DNA from: Cordilura impudica
Taxonomy: Eukaryota; Arthropoda; Insecta; Diptera; Scathophagidae
Reading direction: 5' to 3'
Length of the DNA: 64,000 nt
NCBI GenBank assembly: GCA_963682025.1
Contig: OY821519.1
Coordinates: forward strand, 162,854,466 to 162,918,465
The position numbers were made by a program, and so were the translations under genes. A model generated the notes under the pieces. That model did not search any database. It was not told the origin of the DNA and saw only the letters and a program-made list of their open reading frames with translations. This document shows, piece after piece, positions 10,882-21,200 of this stretch; position 1 is the stretch's first letter; each line of letters opens with the position of its first letter.

Positions 10882-11709
10882 CAGCCCAATTCTCAATAAC
10901 AATTCCCTGGGAATTTTTTCCCTATTCCCTGTTCCCCTATTCTGAATAAAATCTCCCCGGGAATTTTTTCTCTTTTCCCTTTACCCTTATTCTAAAAGAA
11001 CTTCGAAAATGGGAATCTCTTCCCCGGGAAAAAAGTAGCTATTCTGAATGTCAATAAAAGGGAGAATAATTCGGGAATAATTCCGCCAAAAAATTGAGAG
11101 GGAGTGCTGCGAAAAATGTAAGTATTTAATATTTTTATGAAAAATAGTAATATATATCATTTAAAATTTTGTATAATAATATTATTATGGCATTACTGTT
11201 GCTTTCAGGTCAAAAGAAACAAAAAAAAAACAAATTCATATTCTTTTGAACACAATGCAAGCCAACCCTGATGTTGCATGCGGGATGTTCAAAGGAGGCA
11301 AGGAGGAGCTAAGCCGGGTATGGCGCAATTTGGAGTGGAAATTAAACTCAGCAGGCAATTCAAGTGGGTTGCTGGCATCACGTAGCTTTCTTCTTGCCAT
11401 GCTTTGCTCCGTCTTGTCCTGCTGCTGCTCTTCTGCTTCAGCTACCATCAGAAACGCTACACTGAATATTTTTTGTATTTCTTTTAATTTATTAAAGATT
11501 TTAAAAAAGTTTTACTATTAATTTCCACAAAAATTTTTAAATTTGTAAACAAAACAAAACAACTGAAGCAAAACAGCTGTCTTCGAATAATCGAAATTCT
11601 CTCTCCCATATTATTCTTCTCCCCGCCTGTTTAGAATAGGAGGATTTATTCTCGGGAAAAATGAATTCCCCGGGAACTCATTTCCCTGGGAATATTTAGA
11701 ATTGGGCTG
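10882..11709 (+). mobile_element. Non-autonomous DNA transposon, PIF/Harbinger-like
   Basis: This 828-bp element ends in perfect 12-bp inverted repeats (CAGCCCAATTCT / AGAATTGGGCTG). Subterminal sequence is also partly inverted, rich in TTCCC(T/C)GGGAA. The empty site is visible in the paralogous satellite segment at about 19909-19950: five T there versus five plus three T around the element, giving a 3-bp duplication TTT. A 3-bp duplication together with the Myb-like ORF inside suggests PIF/Harbinger, but TTT is not the usual TWA target. No transposase is present. Confidence 0.75.
11116..11521 (+). CDS. Myb/SANT-like protein fragment with intron splitting the start codon
   Basis: AT at 11116-11117 is followed by a strong donor GTAAGT. 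An acceptor CTTTCAG ends at 11208 and exon 2 starts with G, so splicing of the 91-bp intron (11118-11208) would create the ATG. The protein then runs SKETKKKQIHILLNTM, NPDVACGMF and a VWRNLEWKLN segment. This resembles the N-terminal half of the Myb/SANT-like DNA-binding domain found beside PIF/Harbinger transposases and in zeste-like proteins (recalled, not searched). From about 11355 the frame loses the family pattern and ends at 11521, so it is truncated, about 104 residues. The DNA-binding role is by family only. Confidence 0.5.
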
Positions 11710-12051
11710 TTTATATTTGCCTATGTCTAAGCTTCAATTTGGCATACAATGCACCATGGTACGGAGCTTAGTTTGTCCAAAGAGTGGGTCTGGCCAAAAA
11801 TAAAGATTCCCAGTTTGTCCAGAAACGTGCATGCAAATTTATTGCACGGAGGTCTTTTTATTTTTGCCTATACCTAAGCTTCAATTCGACATGTCGTGCT
11901 CCATGGTACGGAGCTTAGTTTGTCCAAAAAATGGGTTTGACCACAAAAATAAAGATTCCCAGTTTGTCCAGAAACGTGCATGCAAATTTATAACACGGAA
12001 GACTTTTTATATTCGCCTATGCCTAGGCTTCAATTTGGCATACAGTGCACC
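11710..12051 (+). repeat. Satellite monomers between MITE and E2
   Basis: A little over two monomers of the 149-bp satellite, direct orientation. They are interrupted on the right by E2; the last four bases CACC (12048-12051) are repeated at 18242-18245 as its target-site duplication. Confidence 0.9.
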
Positions 12052-12502
12052 TATAAATAAAACACTTTTATTTATTTGAATAAATGGTTTTATTTATTAA
12101 CTTTGCTGAGCTGAACAATTTAGCTCTTAGAATGGTCAAAGCAAAAGTGTGTCGATTGAACAAAATCGAACACTATTTATACTTAAAATAAACTTACAAA
12201 GTTGCTTAAATTAACGTGAAGAAATGTAGCATTGGACAGAACATCTTTGGTCAATTTTATATGTATATCTCAACAATCGTTGTACAACACCAAAAGGGTT
12301 GACTGTTACAGTAGGTACCGTAGCAGCTTAATTGCACACAGCACTACTTGAGTACTCTAAATCTAGAGCACTTGAATTATTGTATAAGCAGTGCTGATCG
12401 TGTTGGTAGCTTTAATTATTTTGTGTGTAACATGATCACTCTTTATATTTTATTACCCAAAAATGTTCTTGTTGGTAATGATGACTTATAGTTTATGCTA
12501 CA
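12052..12502 (-). repeat. 3' LTR of E2 (451 bp)
   Basis: On the minus strand it starts TGTAGCATAA and ends TTTATTTATA. A TATA-box-like TATAAATA is at 12174-12181. A hairpin with stem AGTACTCTA/TAGAGCACT (one mismatch) is at 12351-12372. I see one base difference to the 5' LTR at 17791-18241 (CTCTTTATA versus CTCTCTATA). Confidence 0.93.
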
Positions 12503-12513
12503 CCTCCCTTTTA
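12503..12513 (-). promoter_or_regulatory. Polypurine tract of E2
   Basis: The minus strand reads AAAAGGGAGG directly before the LTR TGTAGC. This is the plus-strand primer site for reverse transcription. The same core is at E1B, E3 and E4. Confidence 0.85.
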
Positions 12514-12575
12514 CGGAAGAATGGTCATACATTTCTAATGTTATGATCATTCTTTTACAATTATGTGTTATAATA

Positions 12576-15500
12576 TTATTTTAAACATTGGTTATATTTC
12601 TTAAGTCTATTCTTATGTACTAATTGTTCTTTGTTTGTTTTTATATCTACGATTTTAAAATTATTTTTTTCTAATATTATTTCCTTAATTCTAAACGGTC
12701 CGTTATATTTCCTATCTAATTTATGACCTACTTCATTTCTAATTAACACTAAGTCTCCTATGTTAAAATCATAATCTATTGTATTTTTGTCATAACTAGA
12801 TTTTTGTCTTAATTTATTTTTATCCAATAATATTTGGGCCCTCTTATGTGCTACTTCTAACCTAAATTTTGCCTCTTTGGCATAATCTTCTAAATTATAC
12901 AATGGAGTTATCCTATCTACCTCTCCGAGTTGTTGAAAACTGTTGGGAATCTTCGCAAAAACTAATTCAAACGGACAGTAATTGTGTGCTGTCGATGGCG
13001 TCGTATTAAAACAGTACGCGAAGTACTTAAGCCATTCATCCCAATCGCTTTTGTCAACCGATATATAAGATCTTATGTATTCATTAAAAGTTCTATGACT
13101 TCTTTCGATTGTGCCAAGCGTCTGGTGATGGTATGCTGTTGAAGTTAGTTTCTCAATTTTGAGGAGATTGCACAACTCTGTTAATATTGAATTTTTATAT
13201 TCAGTACCCATGTCCGAAATGAACGTCTTCATTGGACCGTAGGTAAGAATGAAATTTTCAAATATTGCTTTTGCGACCGATCTCGCACTTTTGTCAACAA
13301 TTGGTACGGTGACAAGATATTTTGTCAAGTCGCATATTATCGTTACTGCATATTCGTTTCCGTTAGTTGACCTTGGAAACGGGCCAATTTTATCCACGTA
13401 TACAGTATCGAATGGCATTGTTGGTGTCGTTGTTAAAGTCATTGGACATTTCAAGTGGTTTGTTATTTTTGCTGTTTGGCATTTATGACAATTTTTTATG
13501 TGTTTTGTTATGTCTTTCGTCATATTTTTCCAGTAGTAATACCGTTTCATTTTTTCATTTACTGTCCTACTTGTTTTTCTGTTTGTCATTGATCTTGTTG
13601 TGACTTTATGTATTTTATTTCTATTTATTTCCTTCAAGTCATTTATAGTTATACGCGATAAAGCGTCGGCAATATAGTTGTCTTTACCCCTAAGATATTC
13701 AACAGTGAAATCGTATTCTTCTAGGTCAAGTCTCATTCTGGTCAGTTTGGAGCTTGGATTTTTCATTGAAAATAGGTAAGATAGTGGTCTGTGATCAGTT
13801 CTAACGAGAGACTGTTTTCCATATATGTATGGTCTAAAGTGCGCAATAGCCCAATGTATCGCCGTTAACTCTTGTTCAATGGTAGACTTATTAGCTTCAC
13901 CTTTTGTGAAACTTTTAGAGGCGTATGCCACTGGAAGATGTTTTCCGTTGTATTCCTGGGTGAGTACTGCACCGCAAGCGGTTTTGCTTGCGTCTGTGGT
14001 AATACAGAATTGTTTTTCGAAGTTGGGGTATTGCAGTAGTGTTGGTTTCATTAAGGATGTTTTCAGATGATTGAAAGCATTATTGCATTCCTCTGTCCAC
14101 TCGAATGGGACTCCTTTTTTAGACAATCTTGTGAGATGCCTTGAATATTCTGAAAAATTTTTGATAAATCTTCTATAATAATTGCAGAAAGCTACAAATC
14201 GCTTCGCACTATCTGCATCTGTGGGTGTTGGATAATCCCTTATTGCTGAATATTTACTATCATCCGGGAGTATGCCCTTATCGGTGCATCTATGGCCCAA
14301 GTATGTTACTTCGTTCATAAAAAATGAGCATTTTCCGGGATGCAATTTGAGGTTATGTTTACGACACAATTCGAAAACGTTCGTTAAGTTAGTTAGCATA
14401 TGTTTTTCTGAACAACCCAATACAACTAAGTCATCCATGTATAAAAAGGCTTGTTCGGGTTTTAAACCACTAAAAGCAATGGTCATCATTCTTTGAAATG
14501 AGTTTGGGGCTATTTTTAGACCGTACGGTAGTCTAGTAAATCTATATGAACCGATATTGGTTGAAAAAGATGTTAGATCTCTAGAATCGTTCTCTAATTT
14601 AATTTGATGGAATCCGGACATTAAATCCAGACAAGAAAAATATTTCGCCCTGCCAAGTTGATCTAAAATATCGTCTATTCTTGGCAGTGGGAACTTATCT
14701 GCCACTAATTTCTTATTAATTTGTCTATAGTCTATTACAAGTCTCCATCTTTTGTCGTTGTTATTCGGAAGTGATTTTTTCGGAACCAACAGAATTGGAC
14801 TATTATATTCGGAACATGAAGGTTCAACTATTTCGTCCTCTATGAGTTTCTTGACCTGTTTTTCGACTTCTTCTTTATGTGTATGTGGTATACGGTAGTT
14901 CTTAATGTATACCGGTTGTGTATCCCTAACCCTTAACTTCTGTTCATAAAAATTGTTGGTAGTTATTGTTTCAGATTCTAAACCGAAAATGTCACTGTAT
15001 TCAGAACAAAGATTAGTCAATGTAGAACTAAAACGTTCCGGGAATTTTCCCTTTAAAATTTCCATTACTTCATTTTTTCTTTGCGCATTGTCCAATTTAT
15101 TTGAGAATATTTCATAATCATTCATATCCTCAGTCTGTATCTGGCCTTGTTTCAGTGTAATCGTTCTGTTAGTAGTGTTAAGTATACGAATTAATGCTCT
15201 GTTTGTCTTCACCAAAGTGCTAGCTATAAACACTCCTGGGTGTGGTTCTTGATTCGGAATCAACACTTCAGTACAAGAGGTCAAAAGTTTTACTTGACGT
15301 ATTACTTCTGATCTTGCTGGTAAAGCTAAGTCGTCATTGCATGTGTTCGTAATGGGTATTTCTATGTGTTGTGTAAAATTGTGTGGTCGTAGTGTAAGGC
15401 AATCATGATCTTCATTAAATTTTAGTATGCAATTATATTTTCTAATGAAATCCATGCCTATTATTCCGTCGCATGGTATTGGGAAGTCATTATTAACCAC

Positions 15501-15752
15501 GTGGTATGTATGTGGTATCAAAAAATTTTTGAATTTAATGTCAAAAAATGTAGTACCTTTCGATATGATTTTACCTTGTCCTATGCCACTTAATGTTGTT
15601 ATTTTGTTTCTATTTATTTGGTTGTGTGAAAAATGGTAATTTTTTATAATTGATATGTCGGCGCCTGTATCCACCAACAATGTTATGGGAATGTTATTAT
15701 CGTCTATATGAACTTGAACAAAAACGCTTAAGTTAAGGTTAAGGTTATACAC
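12576..15752 (-). CDS. pol: Pol polyprotein: protease, RT, RNase H, integrase (E2)
   Basis: An intact frame of 1058 residues from its first ATG; the frame is open further upstream and overlaps gag, so expression is probably by -1 frameshift at GGAAAAC. Order: retropepsin (VDTGADISIIK, about residue 27), RT (LVIDYRQINKK, LPYGLK, YMDDLVVLG near 440), RNase H (TDASKTACGAVL, TDHRPLSYL), integrase core with Asp (YVDKIGP), Asp (SDMGTEY) and Glu (TIERSHR) at DD35E spacing, and a C-terminal chromodomain-like end typical of gypsy integrases. Compared with E3 about 170 residues are missing between ADALSRI and RYYYW; this removes both His of the HHCC zinc site but keeps CHKC. The damage is in frame, so the ORF looks whole while integrase is probably impaired. 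Confidence 0.93.
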   Translation of the reverse strand: MYNLNLNLSVFVQVHIDDNNIPITLLVDTGADISIIKNYHFSHNQINRNKITTLSGIGQGKIISKGTTFFDIKFKNFLIPHTYHVVNNDFPIPCDGIIGMDFIRKYNCILKFNEDHDCLTLRPHNFTQHIEIPITNTCNDDLALPARSEVIRQVKLLTSCTEVLIPNQEPHPGVFIASTLVKTNRALIRILNTTNRTITLKQGQIQTEDMNDYEIFSNKLDNAQRKNEVMEILKGKFPERFSSTLTNLCSEYSDIFGLESETITTNNFYEQKLRVRDTQPVYIKNYRIPHTHKEEVEKQVKKLIEDEIVEPSCSEYNSPILLVPKKSLPNNNDKRWRLVIDYRQINKKLVADKFPLPRIDDILDQLGRAKYFSCLDLMSGFHQIKLENDSRDLTSFSTNIGSYRFTRLPYGLKIAPNSFQRMMTIAFSGLKPEQAFLYMDDLVVLGCSEKHMLTNLTNVFELCRKHNLKLHPGKCSFFMNEVTYLGHRCTDKGILPDDSKYSAIRDYPTPTDADSAKRFVAFCNYYRRFIKNFSEYSRHLTRLSKKGVPFEWTEECNNAFNHLKTSLMKPTLLQYPNFEKQFCITTDASKTACGAVLTQEYNGKHLPVAYASKSFTKGEANKSTIEQELTAIHWAIAHFRPYIYGKQSLVRTDHRPLSYLFSMKNPSSKLTRMRLDLEEYDFTVEYLRGKDNYIADALSRITINDLKEINRNKIHKVTTRSMTNRKTSRTVNEKMKRYYYWKNMTKDITKHIKNCHKCQTAKITNHLKCPMTLTTTPTMPFDTVYVDKIGPFPRSTNGNEYAVTIICDLTKYLVTVPIVDKSARSVAKAIFENFILTYGPMKTFISDMGTEYKNSILTELCNLLKIEKLTSTAYHHQTLGTIERSHRTFNEYIRSYISVDKSDWDEWLKYFAYCFNTTPSTAHNYCPFELVFAKIPNSFQQLGEVDRITPLYNLEDYAKEAKFRLEVAHKRAQILLDKNKLRQKSSYDKNTIDYDFNIGDLVLIRNEVGHKLDRKYNGPFRIKEIILEKNNFKIVDIKTNKEQLVHKNRLKKYNQCLK

Positions 15753-15760
15753 TTTTCTGT

Positions 15761-16972
15761 TTACGATCCTAGGGGCCTGTTCGGGTTTTCCGAACTAATT
15801 TCATCTACATATGTCGCTCTTATACTGCCTCTATGGTGGCCATTGTTATGACCGTTGAATCGTCCACGTCCAGGCCTATTGTTTGTATTTCTATAGTTAT
15901 AATTGTTGTTATTGGTGCCTCTGTTATTCCAAGTATTATTGAATCTACCGTGAAATTGTCTTCTTTGTCCGCGATAGGTATTATTGAACGTTCTTTGTCT
16001 AAAATGCAGAACCGTATTCTGCTGACCGGTGGCCTCAGTACAGCTGCCAACAAACTTGCCCACTGCTTCGTTCATATTATTGAACTGGCCTGCCTCCATG
16101 ATAAGTTTTACCTTATCTATGGTACAATTCTTGGTCATAGCTCTAATGGCTGTTTGTGTAGCGTATTTTGTCGCCAATGTGCTTGATAACCCATCTGTTA
16201 TATATGAGTTTTCTAATGACTTTGTAAGACTTTCTATTTCATTGCAATAGGCGTTTGCCGATTTGCCATTTTGTCTTACATTCATTATCTTAGCGGACAA
16301 AACTTCGATGGACTCTCCTTTCACGCTATTTTTCAGTTTGGTTATTATCTCAGCAATTGTACACTCATTCTCAATTAAGTTTCTAGTGTTACCCTTCAAT
16401 CTTGTCTTGATTAGAGACACCGCAATGGTCTCATGTGTGTCCTTTATTGATTCTAATAGTTGGAGTGAATCCAAAAACGACCTCAAATTTTCCGATTTGC
16501 CGTCAAACTCGGGTATCAGCTTCGAAGCTGTATTCAGAAATTCTACTACTGTCTGTGGCATTTTAAAATGTTTACTTGAATCGATTGAATCAGAATCTGA
16601 TAAATCTTCCTCAACAGATTCCAGTTTGGAGGTTTCCCTTGAAGAAAGTATTATGTTAACGTCGAATTTAATTGGTTCTTCTAAGGTATGAGGGACTTTT
16701 TGTTGGATACAATATTTATCCAATATTTTAACCAACTGATCCCTTAAGTTCCAATATAATTCCAAACCTTGCTGTCTATGTTCTTTTGTAAATTTATGAA
16801 GGTGTTTATTTATTATTTCTCTTATATTTTCTAAGGAATTAATCAATATATTTAAATGCTTCCTTATTGTCTCTGTCTTTATGAAAACATTTTTATTAAT
16901 ACATTTGTATGATTTTCTAAAATTGTCCCTTTCGCTTGACAATATTTTCTCTATCAATTCCCATTGATCCAT
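15761..16972 (-). CDS. gag: Gag (E2)
   Basis: Intact, 403 residues. An N-terminal helical region (MDQWELIEKIL ... RKSYKCIN) and an acidic Ser/Asp linker near residue 120 are followed by the capsid-like part (MPQTVVEFLNTAS, KGESIEVLSAKIMNV) and an Arg/Asn/Gly-rich tail from about residue 325 with no CCHC knuckle, which probably binds RNA. It builds the cytoplasmic particle. It starts 4 nt after the stop of the upstream 72-residue ORF, which suggests reinitiation. Confidence 0.93.
   Translation of the reverse strand: MDQWELIEKILSSERDNFRKSYKCINKNVFIKTETIRKHLNILINSLENIREIINKHLHKFTKEHRQQGLELYWNLRDQLVKILDKYCIQQKVPHTLEEPIKFDVNIILSSRETSKLESVEEDLSDSDSIDSSKHFKMPQTVVEFLNTASKLIPEFDGKSENLRSFLDSLQLLESIKDTHETIAVSLIKTRLKGNTRNLIENECTIAEIITKLKNSVKGESIEVLSAKIMNVRQNGKSANAYCNEIESLTKSLENSYITDGLSSTLATKYATQTAIRAMTKNCTIDKVKLIMEAGQFNNMNEAVGKFVGSCTEATGQQNTVLHFRQRTFNNTYRGQRRQFHGRFNNTWNNRGTNNNNYNYRNTNNRPGRGRFNGHNNGHHRGSIRATYVDEISSENPNRPLGS
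15785..15791 (-). promoter_or_regulatory. -1 frameshift site GGAAAAC (E2)
   Basis: In the gag frame the codons are TCG GAA AAC. Slipping back one base after AAC gives a frame that is open into pol and joins its ATG region without a stop. The gag-pol overlap is short (about 34 nt). The same heptamer sits at the same place in E1B, E3 and E4. It resembles the GGAUUUA class of retroviral shift sites more than the strict XXXYYYZ form. Confidence 0.7.
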
Positions 16973-16976
16973 ATGT

Positions 16977-17195
16977 TTAAATTTTATCTAGGCCATTAGC
17001 CCTACTCAAATATTTTTTTTTAAATCTTTTGTTGTGCATTGAATAGATATGTATAGCTAGGTTTAAGCACATAAGTATTGCCATCATTATCAAACATATT
17101 TCTATTAACAACATGTCTTGTCCGTCATGTTTTACTATGATTTCGTTAATTACATTTGCCTTAGGATTGACTATCTTGGACTCTTCATTGCCCAT
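16977..17195 (-). CDS. Small accessory protein, MGxxxS plus one membrane span (E2)
   Basis: 72 residues: MGNEESK start (myristoylation consensus), PKANVINEI, hydrophobic span at about 29-50 (LLIEICLIMMAILMCLNLA), then HNKRFKKKYLSRANGLDKI. Same length and plan as the E1 and E4 proteins despite strong divergence in the span. It lies directly upstream of gag on the same transcript. Function unknown. Confidence 0.8.
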   Translation of the reverse strand: MGNEESKIVNPKANVINEIIVKHDGQDMLLIEICLIMMAILMCLNLAIHIYSMHNKRFKKKYLSRANGLDKI

Positions 17196-17328
17196 TTCAA
17201 ATAATGTAGAATTTTAAAATATAAAATTAATTAAAATTAGAAGTTATTAACGTAAATTTTTAGGTATTATTTATTATAAAAAATGATTTTTTTTTTTTTA
17301 ACTTAAAATTATTTATATAAAAAAAATG

Positions 17329-17361
<33 letters not shown>

Positions 17362-17388
17362 AAAAAAAAATTTAATTATTTCCTATTA
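17196..17388 (-). other. Spacer between the two E2 accessory ORFs
   Basis: AT-rich with long T runs on the plus strand (A runs in the transcript) at 17288-17300 and 17325-17355. No gene seen. Confidence 0.6.
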
Positions 17389-17592
17389 TTAACAATTTCT
17401 TTTCTTTTTCTTTGAAACGTTATTTAATATCTCTCTTATCAGCACTGCACGTTCTCTTCTTAATTTGTTTTTATATCCGCCTCTCCGTTTTGGTTTATTC
17501 ATTCGTGGTATTTTTATTTCCTCTTCAGGCTTCTTCTTGTACTGCCTTTGCCTATACTCCTCAATGGTTATTGGTTGAGGTCCTGCTGACAT
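17389..17592 (-). CDS. Small basic accessory protein (E2)
   Basis: 67 residues, very rich in Lys/Arg. The N-terminus SAGPQPITIEEYRQRQ matches SGPKKLTISEYRKRQ of E3 and SGPKKLTIQEYWKRQ of E4, and KRRGGYKNKLRRERA matches KNKRGGVIKRM of E4. It is the shortest version of the family, which reaches about 240 codons in E4. It lies upstream of the membrane ORF here, whereas in E4 it lies downstream. A nucleic-acid-binding role would fit the charge but is inference. Confidence 0.65.
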   Translation of the reverse strand: MSAGPQPITIEEYRQRQYKKKPEEEIKIPRMNKPKRRGGYKNKLRRERAVLIREILNNVSKKKKRNC

Positions 17593-17775
17593 CCTTCAAC
17601 GCTGCTGACGGACTTTTCTGGCTGTCTACGTCAGTACTATTGTAGTGCAATATCACGCGGTTTTTACGCGTTTTTCTTTTCTAGTCCTGTGGTATTTGCA
17701 AGCGGATTTTACGCTATGCAGGACATAAGCGGATAATACGCTTTTCAAGCTTTATACGCGGCTTTATACGCGTAT
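17593..17775 (-). other. 5' leader of E2 with GCG/CGC repeats
   Basis: A 180-bp leader with a series of short repeats around GCGG...TACGC (17655-17775), such as AAGCGGATAATACGCTT and TATACGCGGCTTTATACGCG. Several can fold on themselves. No convincing ORF. Confidence 0.5.
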
Positions 17776-17790
17776 CTGGCAGGATCGCCA
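17776..17790 (-). promoter_or_regulatory. Primer-binding site of E2
   Basis: TGGCGATCCTGCCAG on the minus strand, abutting the LTR; complementary to a tRNA-Arg 3' end, identical to E1A and E3. Confidence 0.85.
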
Positions 17791-18241
17791 TATAAATAAA
17801 ACACTTTTATTTATTTGAATAAATGGTTTTATTTATTAACTTTGCTGAGCTGAACAATTTAGCTCTTAGAATGGTCAAAGCAAAAGTGTGTCGATTGAAC
17901 AAAATCGAACACTATTTATACTTAAAATAAACTTACAAAGTTGCTTAAATTAACGTGAAGAAATGTAGCATTGGACAGAACATCTTTGGTCAATTTTATA
18001 TGTATATCTCAACAATCGTTGTACAACACCAAAAGGGTTGACTGTTACAGTAGGTACCGTAGCAGCTTAATTGCACACAGCACTACTTGAGTACTCTAAA
18101 TCTAGAGCACTTGAATTATTGTATAAGCAGTGCTGATCGTGTTGGTAGCTTTAATTATTTTGTGTGTAACATGATCACTCTCTATATTTTATTACCCAAA
18201 AATGTTCTTGTTGGTAATGATGACTTATAGTTTATGCTACA
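17791..18241 (-). repeat. 5' LTR of E2 (451 bp)
   Basis: Pairs with 12052-12502. The TATA-like box is at 17913-17920. It is followed on the right by CACC (18242-18245), the target duplication, and then satellite. Confidence 0.93.
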
Positions 18242-21200
18242 CACCATAGTACGGAGCTTAGCTTGTCCAAGAAGTGGGTCTGGCCAAAAATAAAGATTCC
18301 CAGTTTGTCCAGAAACGTGCATGCAAATTCGTTGCACGAAGGGCTTTTTATATCCGCCTTTGCCTAAGCTTCTATTTTTCGCACAGAAGACTTTTTATAT
18401 CGCCTATGCCATGCTCCATGTCGCAGTGCTTAGTTTGTCCAAAAAGTTGGTGTGACCAAGTGGGTCTGACCACAAAAATAAATATTCCCAGATTGTCCAG
18501 AAAAGTGTATGCAAATTTATAACATGGAAGACTTTTTACATTCGCCTATGCCTAAGCTTCAATTTGATATACAGTGCTCCATGGTACGGACCTTAGTTTG
18601 TCCAAAAAATGGGTTTGACCACAAAAATAAATATTCCCAGATTGTCCAGAAACGTGTGTGCAAATTTATTACACGGAAGACTTTTTATATTCGCCTATGC
18701 CTAAGCTTCAATTTGATATACAGTGCTCAATGGTACGGAGCTTAGTTTGTCCAAAAAGTGGGTGTGGCCAAAAATAAAGATTCCCAGTTTGTCAAGAAAC
18801 GTGCATGCAATTATATTGCACGGAAGACTTTTTATATTCGCCTATGCCTAAGCTTCAATTTGGCATAATGTGCACCATGGTACGGAGCTTAGTTTGTCCA
18901 AAAAGTGGTTCTGGCCACAAAAATAAAGATTCCAAGTTTATCAAGAAACGTGCATGCAAATTTATTGCACGGAAGACTTTTTATATACGCCTATGCCTAA
19001 GCTACAATTTGGCATACAGTGCACCATGGTACGGAGCTTAGTTTGTCCAAAACGTGTGTCTGGCCAAAGATAAAGATTCCCAGATTGTCCAGAAACGTGC
19101 ATGCAAATTTGTTGCACGGAGGACTTTTTATATCCGCCTTTGCCTAAGCTTCAATTTGACAAATTTTTCGCACAGTAGACTTTTTATATCGCCTATGCCA
19201 TGCTCCATGTCGCAGTCCTTAGTTTATCCAAAAAGTTGGTCTGACCAAGTGGGTCTGACCACAAAAATAAATATTCCCAGATTGTCCAGAAAAGTGCATG
19301 CAAATTTATAACATGGAAGACTTTTTACATTCGCCTATGCCTAAGCTTCAATATGACACACAGTGCTCCATGGTACGTGGCTTAGTTAGTCCAAAAAGTG
19401 GGTTTGACCACAAAAATAAAAGTTCCCAGTTTGTGCAGAAACGTGCTTGCAAATTTATTACCCGGAAGACTTTTTATATTCGCCTATGCCTAAGCTTCTA
19501 TTTGGCATACAGCGCACCATTGTATGGAGCTTAGTTTGTCCAAAAAGTGGGTCTGGCCAAAAATAAAGATTCCCAGTTTGTCCAGAAACGTGCATGCAAA
19601 TTTGTTGCACGGAGGACTTTTTATATCCGCCTTTGCCTAATCTTCAATTTGACAAAAAGTGCTCCATGGTACGGAGCTTAGTTTGTCCAAAAAGTGGGTC
19701 TGGCCACAAAAATAAAGATTCCCAGTTTGTCCAGAAACGTGCATGCAAATTTGTTGCACGGAGGACTTTTTATATCCAACTTTGCCAAAGCTTCAATTTG
19801 ACATACAGTGCTCCATGGTACGGAGCTTAGTTTGTCCAAAAAGTGGGTCTGGCCACAAAAATAAAGATTCCCAGTTTGTCCAGAAACGTGCATGCAAATT
19901 TATTGCACGGAGGACTTTTTATATTTGCCTATGTCTAAGCTTCAATTTGGCATACAGTGCACCATGGTACGGAGCTTAGTTTGTACAAAAAGTGGGTCTG
20001 GCCAAAAATAAAGATTCCAGTTTGTCCAGAAATGTGCATGCAAATTTGTTGCATGGAGGACTTTTTATATCCGCCTTTGCCTAAGCTTCAATTTGACATA
20101 CAGTGCTCCATGGTACGGAGCTTACTTTGTCTAAAAGGAGGGTCTGGCCACAAAAATAAAGATTCCGAGTTTGTCCATGGAAGACTTTTTATATTCGCCT
20201 ATGCCTAAGCTTAGTTTGTCCAAAAAGTGGGTCTGGCTAAAAATAAAGATTCCCAGTTTGTCCAGATACGTGCATGCAAATTTGTTGCACGGAGGACTTT
20301 TTATATCCGCCTTTGCCTGAGCTTCAATTTGACATACAGTGCTCCATGGTAAGGAGCTTACTTTGTCCAAAAAGTGGTTCTGGCCACAAATATAAAGATT
20401 CCCAGTTTGTCCAGAAACATGCACGCAAATTTATTGCACGGAAGGCTTTTTATATTCGCCTATGCCTAAGCTTCATTTTGGCATAATGTGCACCATGGTA
20501 CGGAGCTTAGTTTGTCCAAAAAGTGTGTCTGGCCAAAAATAAAGATTCCCAGTTTGTCCAGAAACGTGCATGCAAATTTGTTGCACGGACGACTTTTTAT
20601 ATTCGCCTTTGCCTAAGCTTCAATTTGACATGCAGTTCTCCATGGTAAGAGTTTACTTTGTCCAAAAAGTGGGTCTGGCCACAAAAATAAAGATTCCCAG
20701 TTTGTCCAGAAACGTGCATGCAAATTTATTGCACGGAAGACTTTTTTATTCGCCTATGTCTAAGCTTCAATTTGGCATAATGTGCACTATGGTACGGAGC
20801 TTAGTTTGTCCAAAAAGTGTGTCTGGCCAAAAATAAATATTCCCAGTTTGTCCCGAAAGGTGCATGCAAATTTTTTGCACGGAGGACTTTTTATATCCGC
20901 CTTTGCCTAAGCTTCAAATTGACATTCAGTGCACCATGGTACGGAGCTTAGTTTGTACAAAAAGTGGGTCTGGCCAAAAATAAAGATTCCCAGTTTGTCC
21001 AGAAATGTGCATGCAAATTTGTTGCACGGAGGACTTTTTATATCCGTCTTCGCCTAAGCTTCAATCTGACATACAGTGCTCCATGGTACGGAGCTTACTC
21101 TGTCCAAAAAGTGGGTCTGGCCACAAAAATAAAGATGCCCAGTTTGTCCATGGAAGACTTTTTATATTCGCCTATGCCTAAGCTTCAATTTGGCATAAAG

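Larger units (their letters stand above)
12052..18241 (-). mobile_element. Complete Ty3/gypsy retrotransposon E2
   Basis: A 6190-bp element with 451-bp LTRs at both ends, 4-bp TSD CACC, PBS and polypurine tract in place. Order on the minus strand: LTR, PBS, basic accessory ORF, 72-residue membrane ORF, gag, frameshift site, pol, PPT, LTR. The two LTRs appear to differ at only one base, so insertion was recent. gag and pol are both open, but pol lacks an internal block including the first half of the integrase zinc-binding domain, so autonomy is doubtful. Confidence 0.95.

Noticed and set aside
5391..10950. Many overlapping 70-140-codon frames with repeated MVRSLVCPKSG or QFVQKRACKF phrases
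   Set aside because: They are translations of the satellite monomer in whichever frame lacks stops; both strands show them and the monomer length is not a multiple of three.
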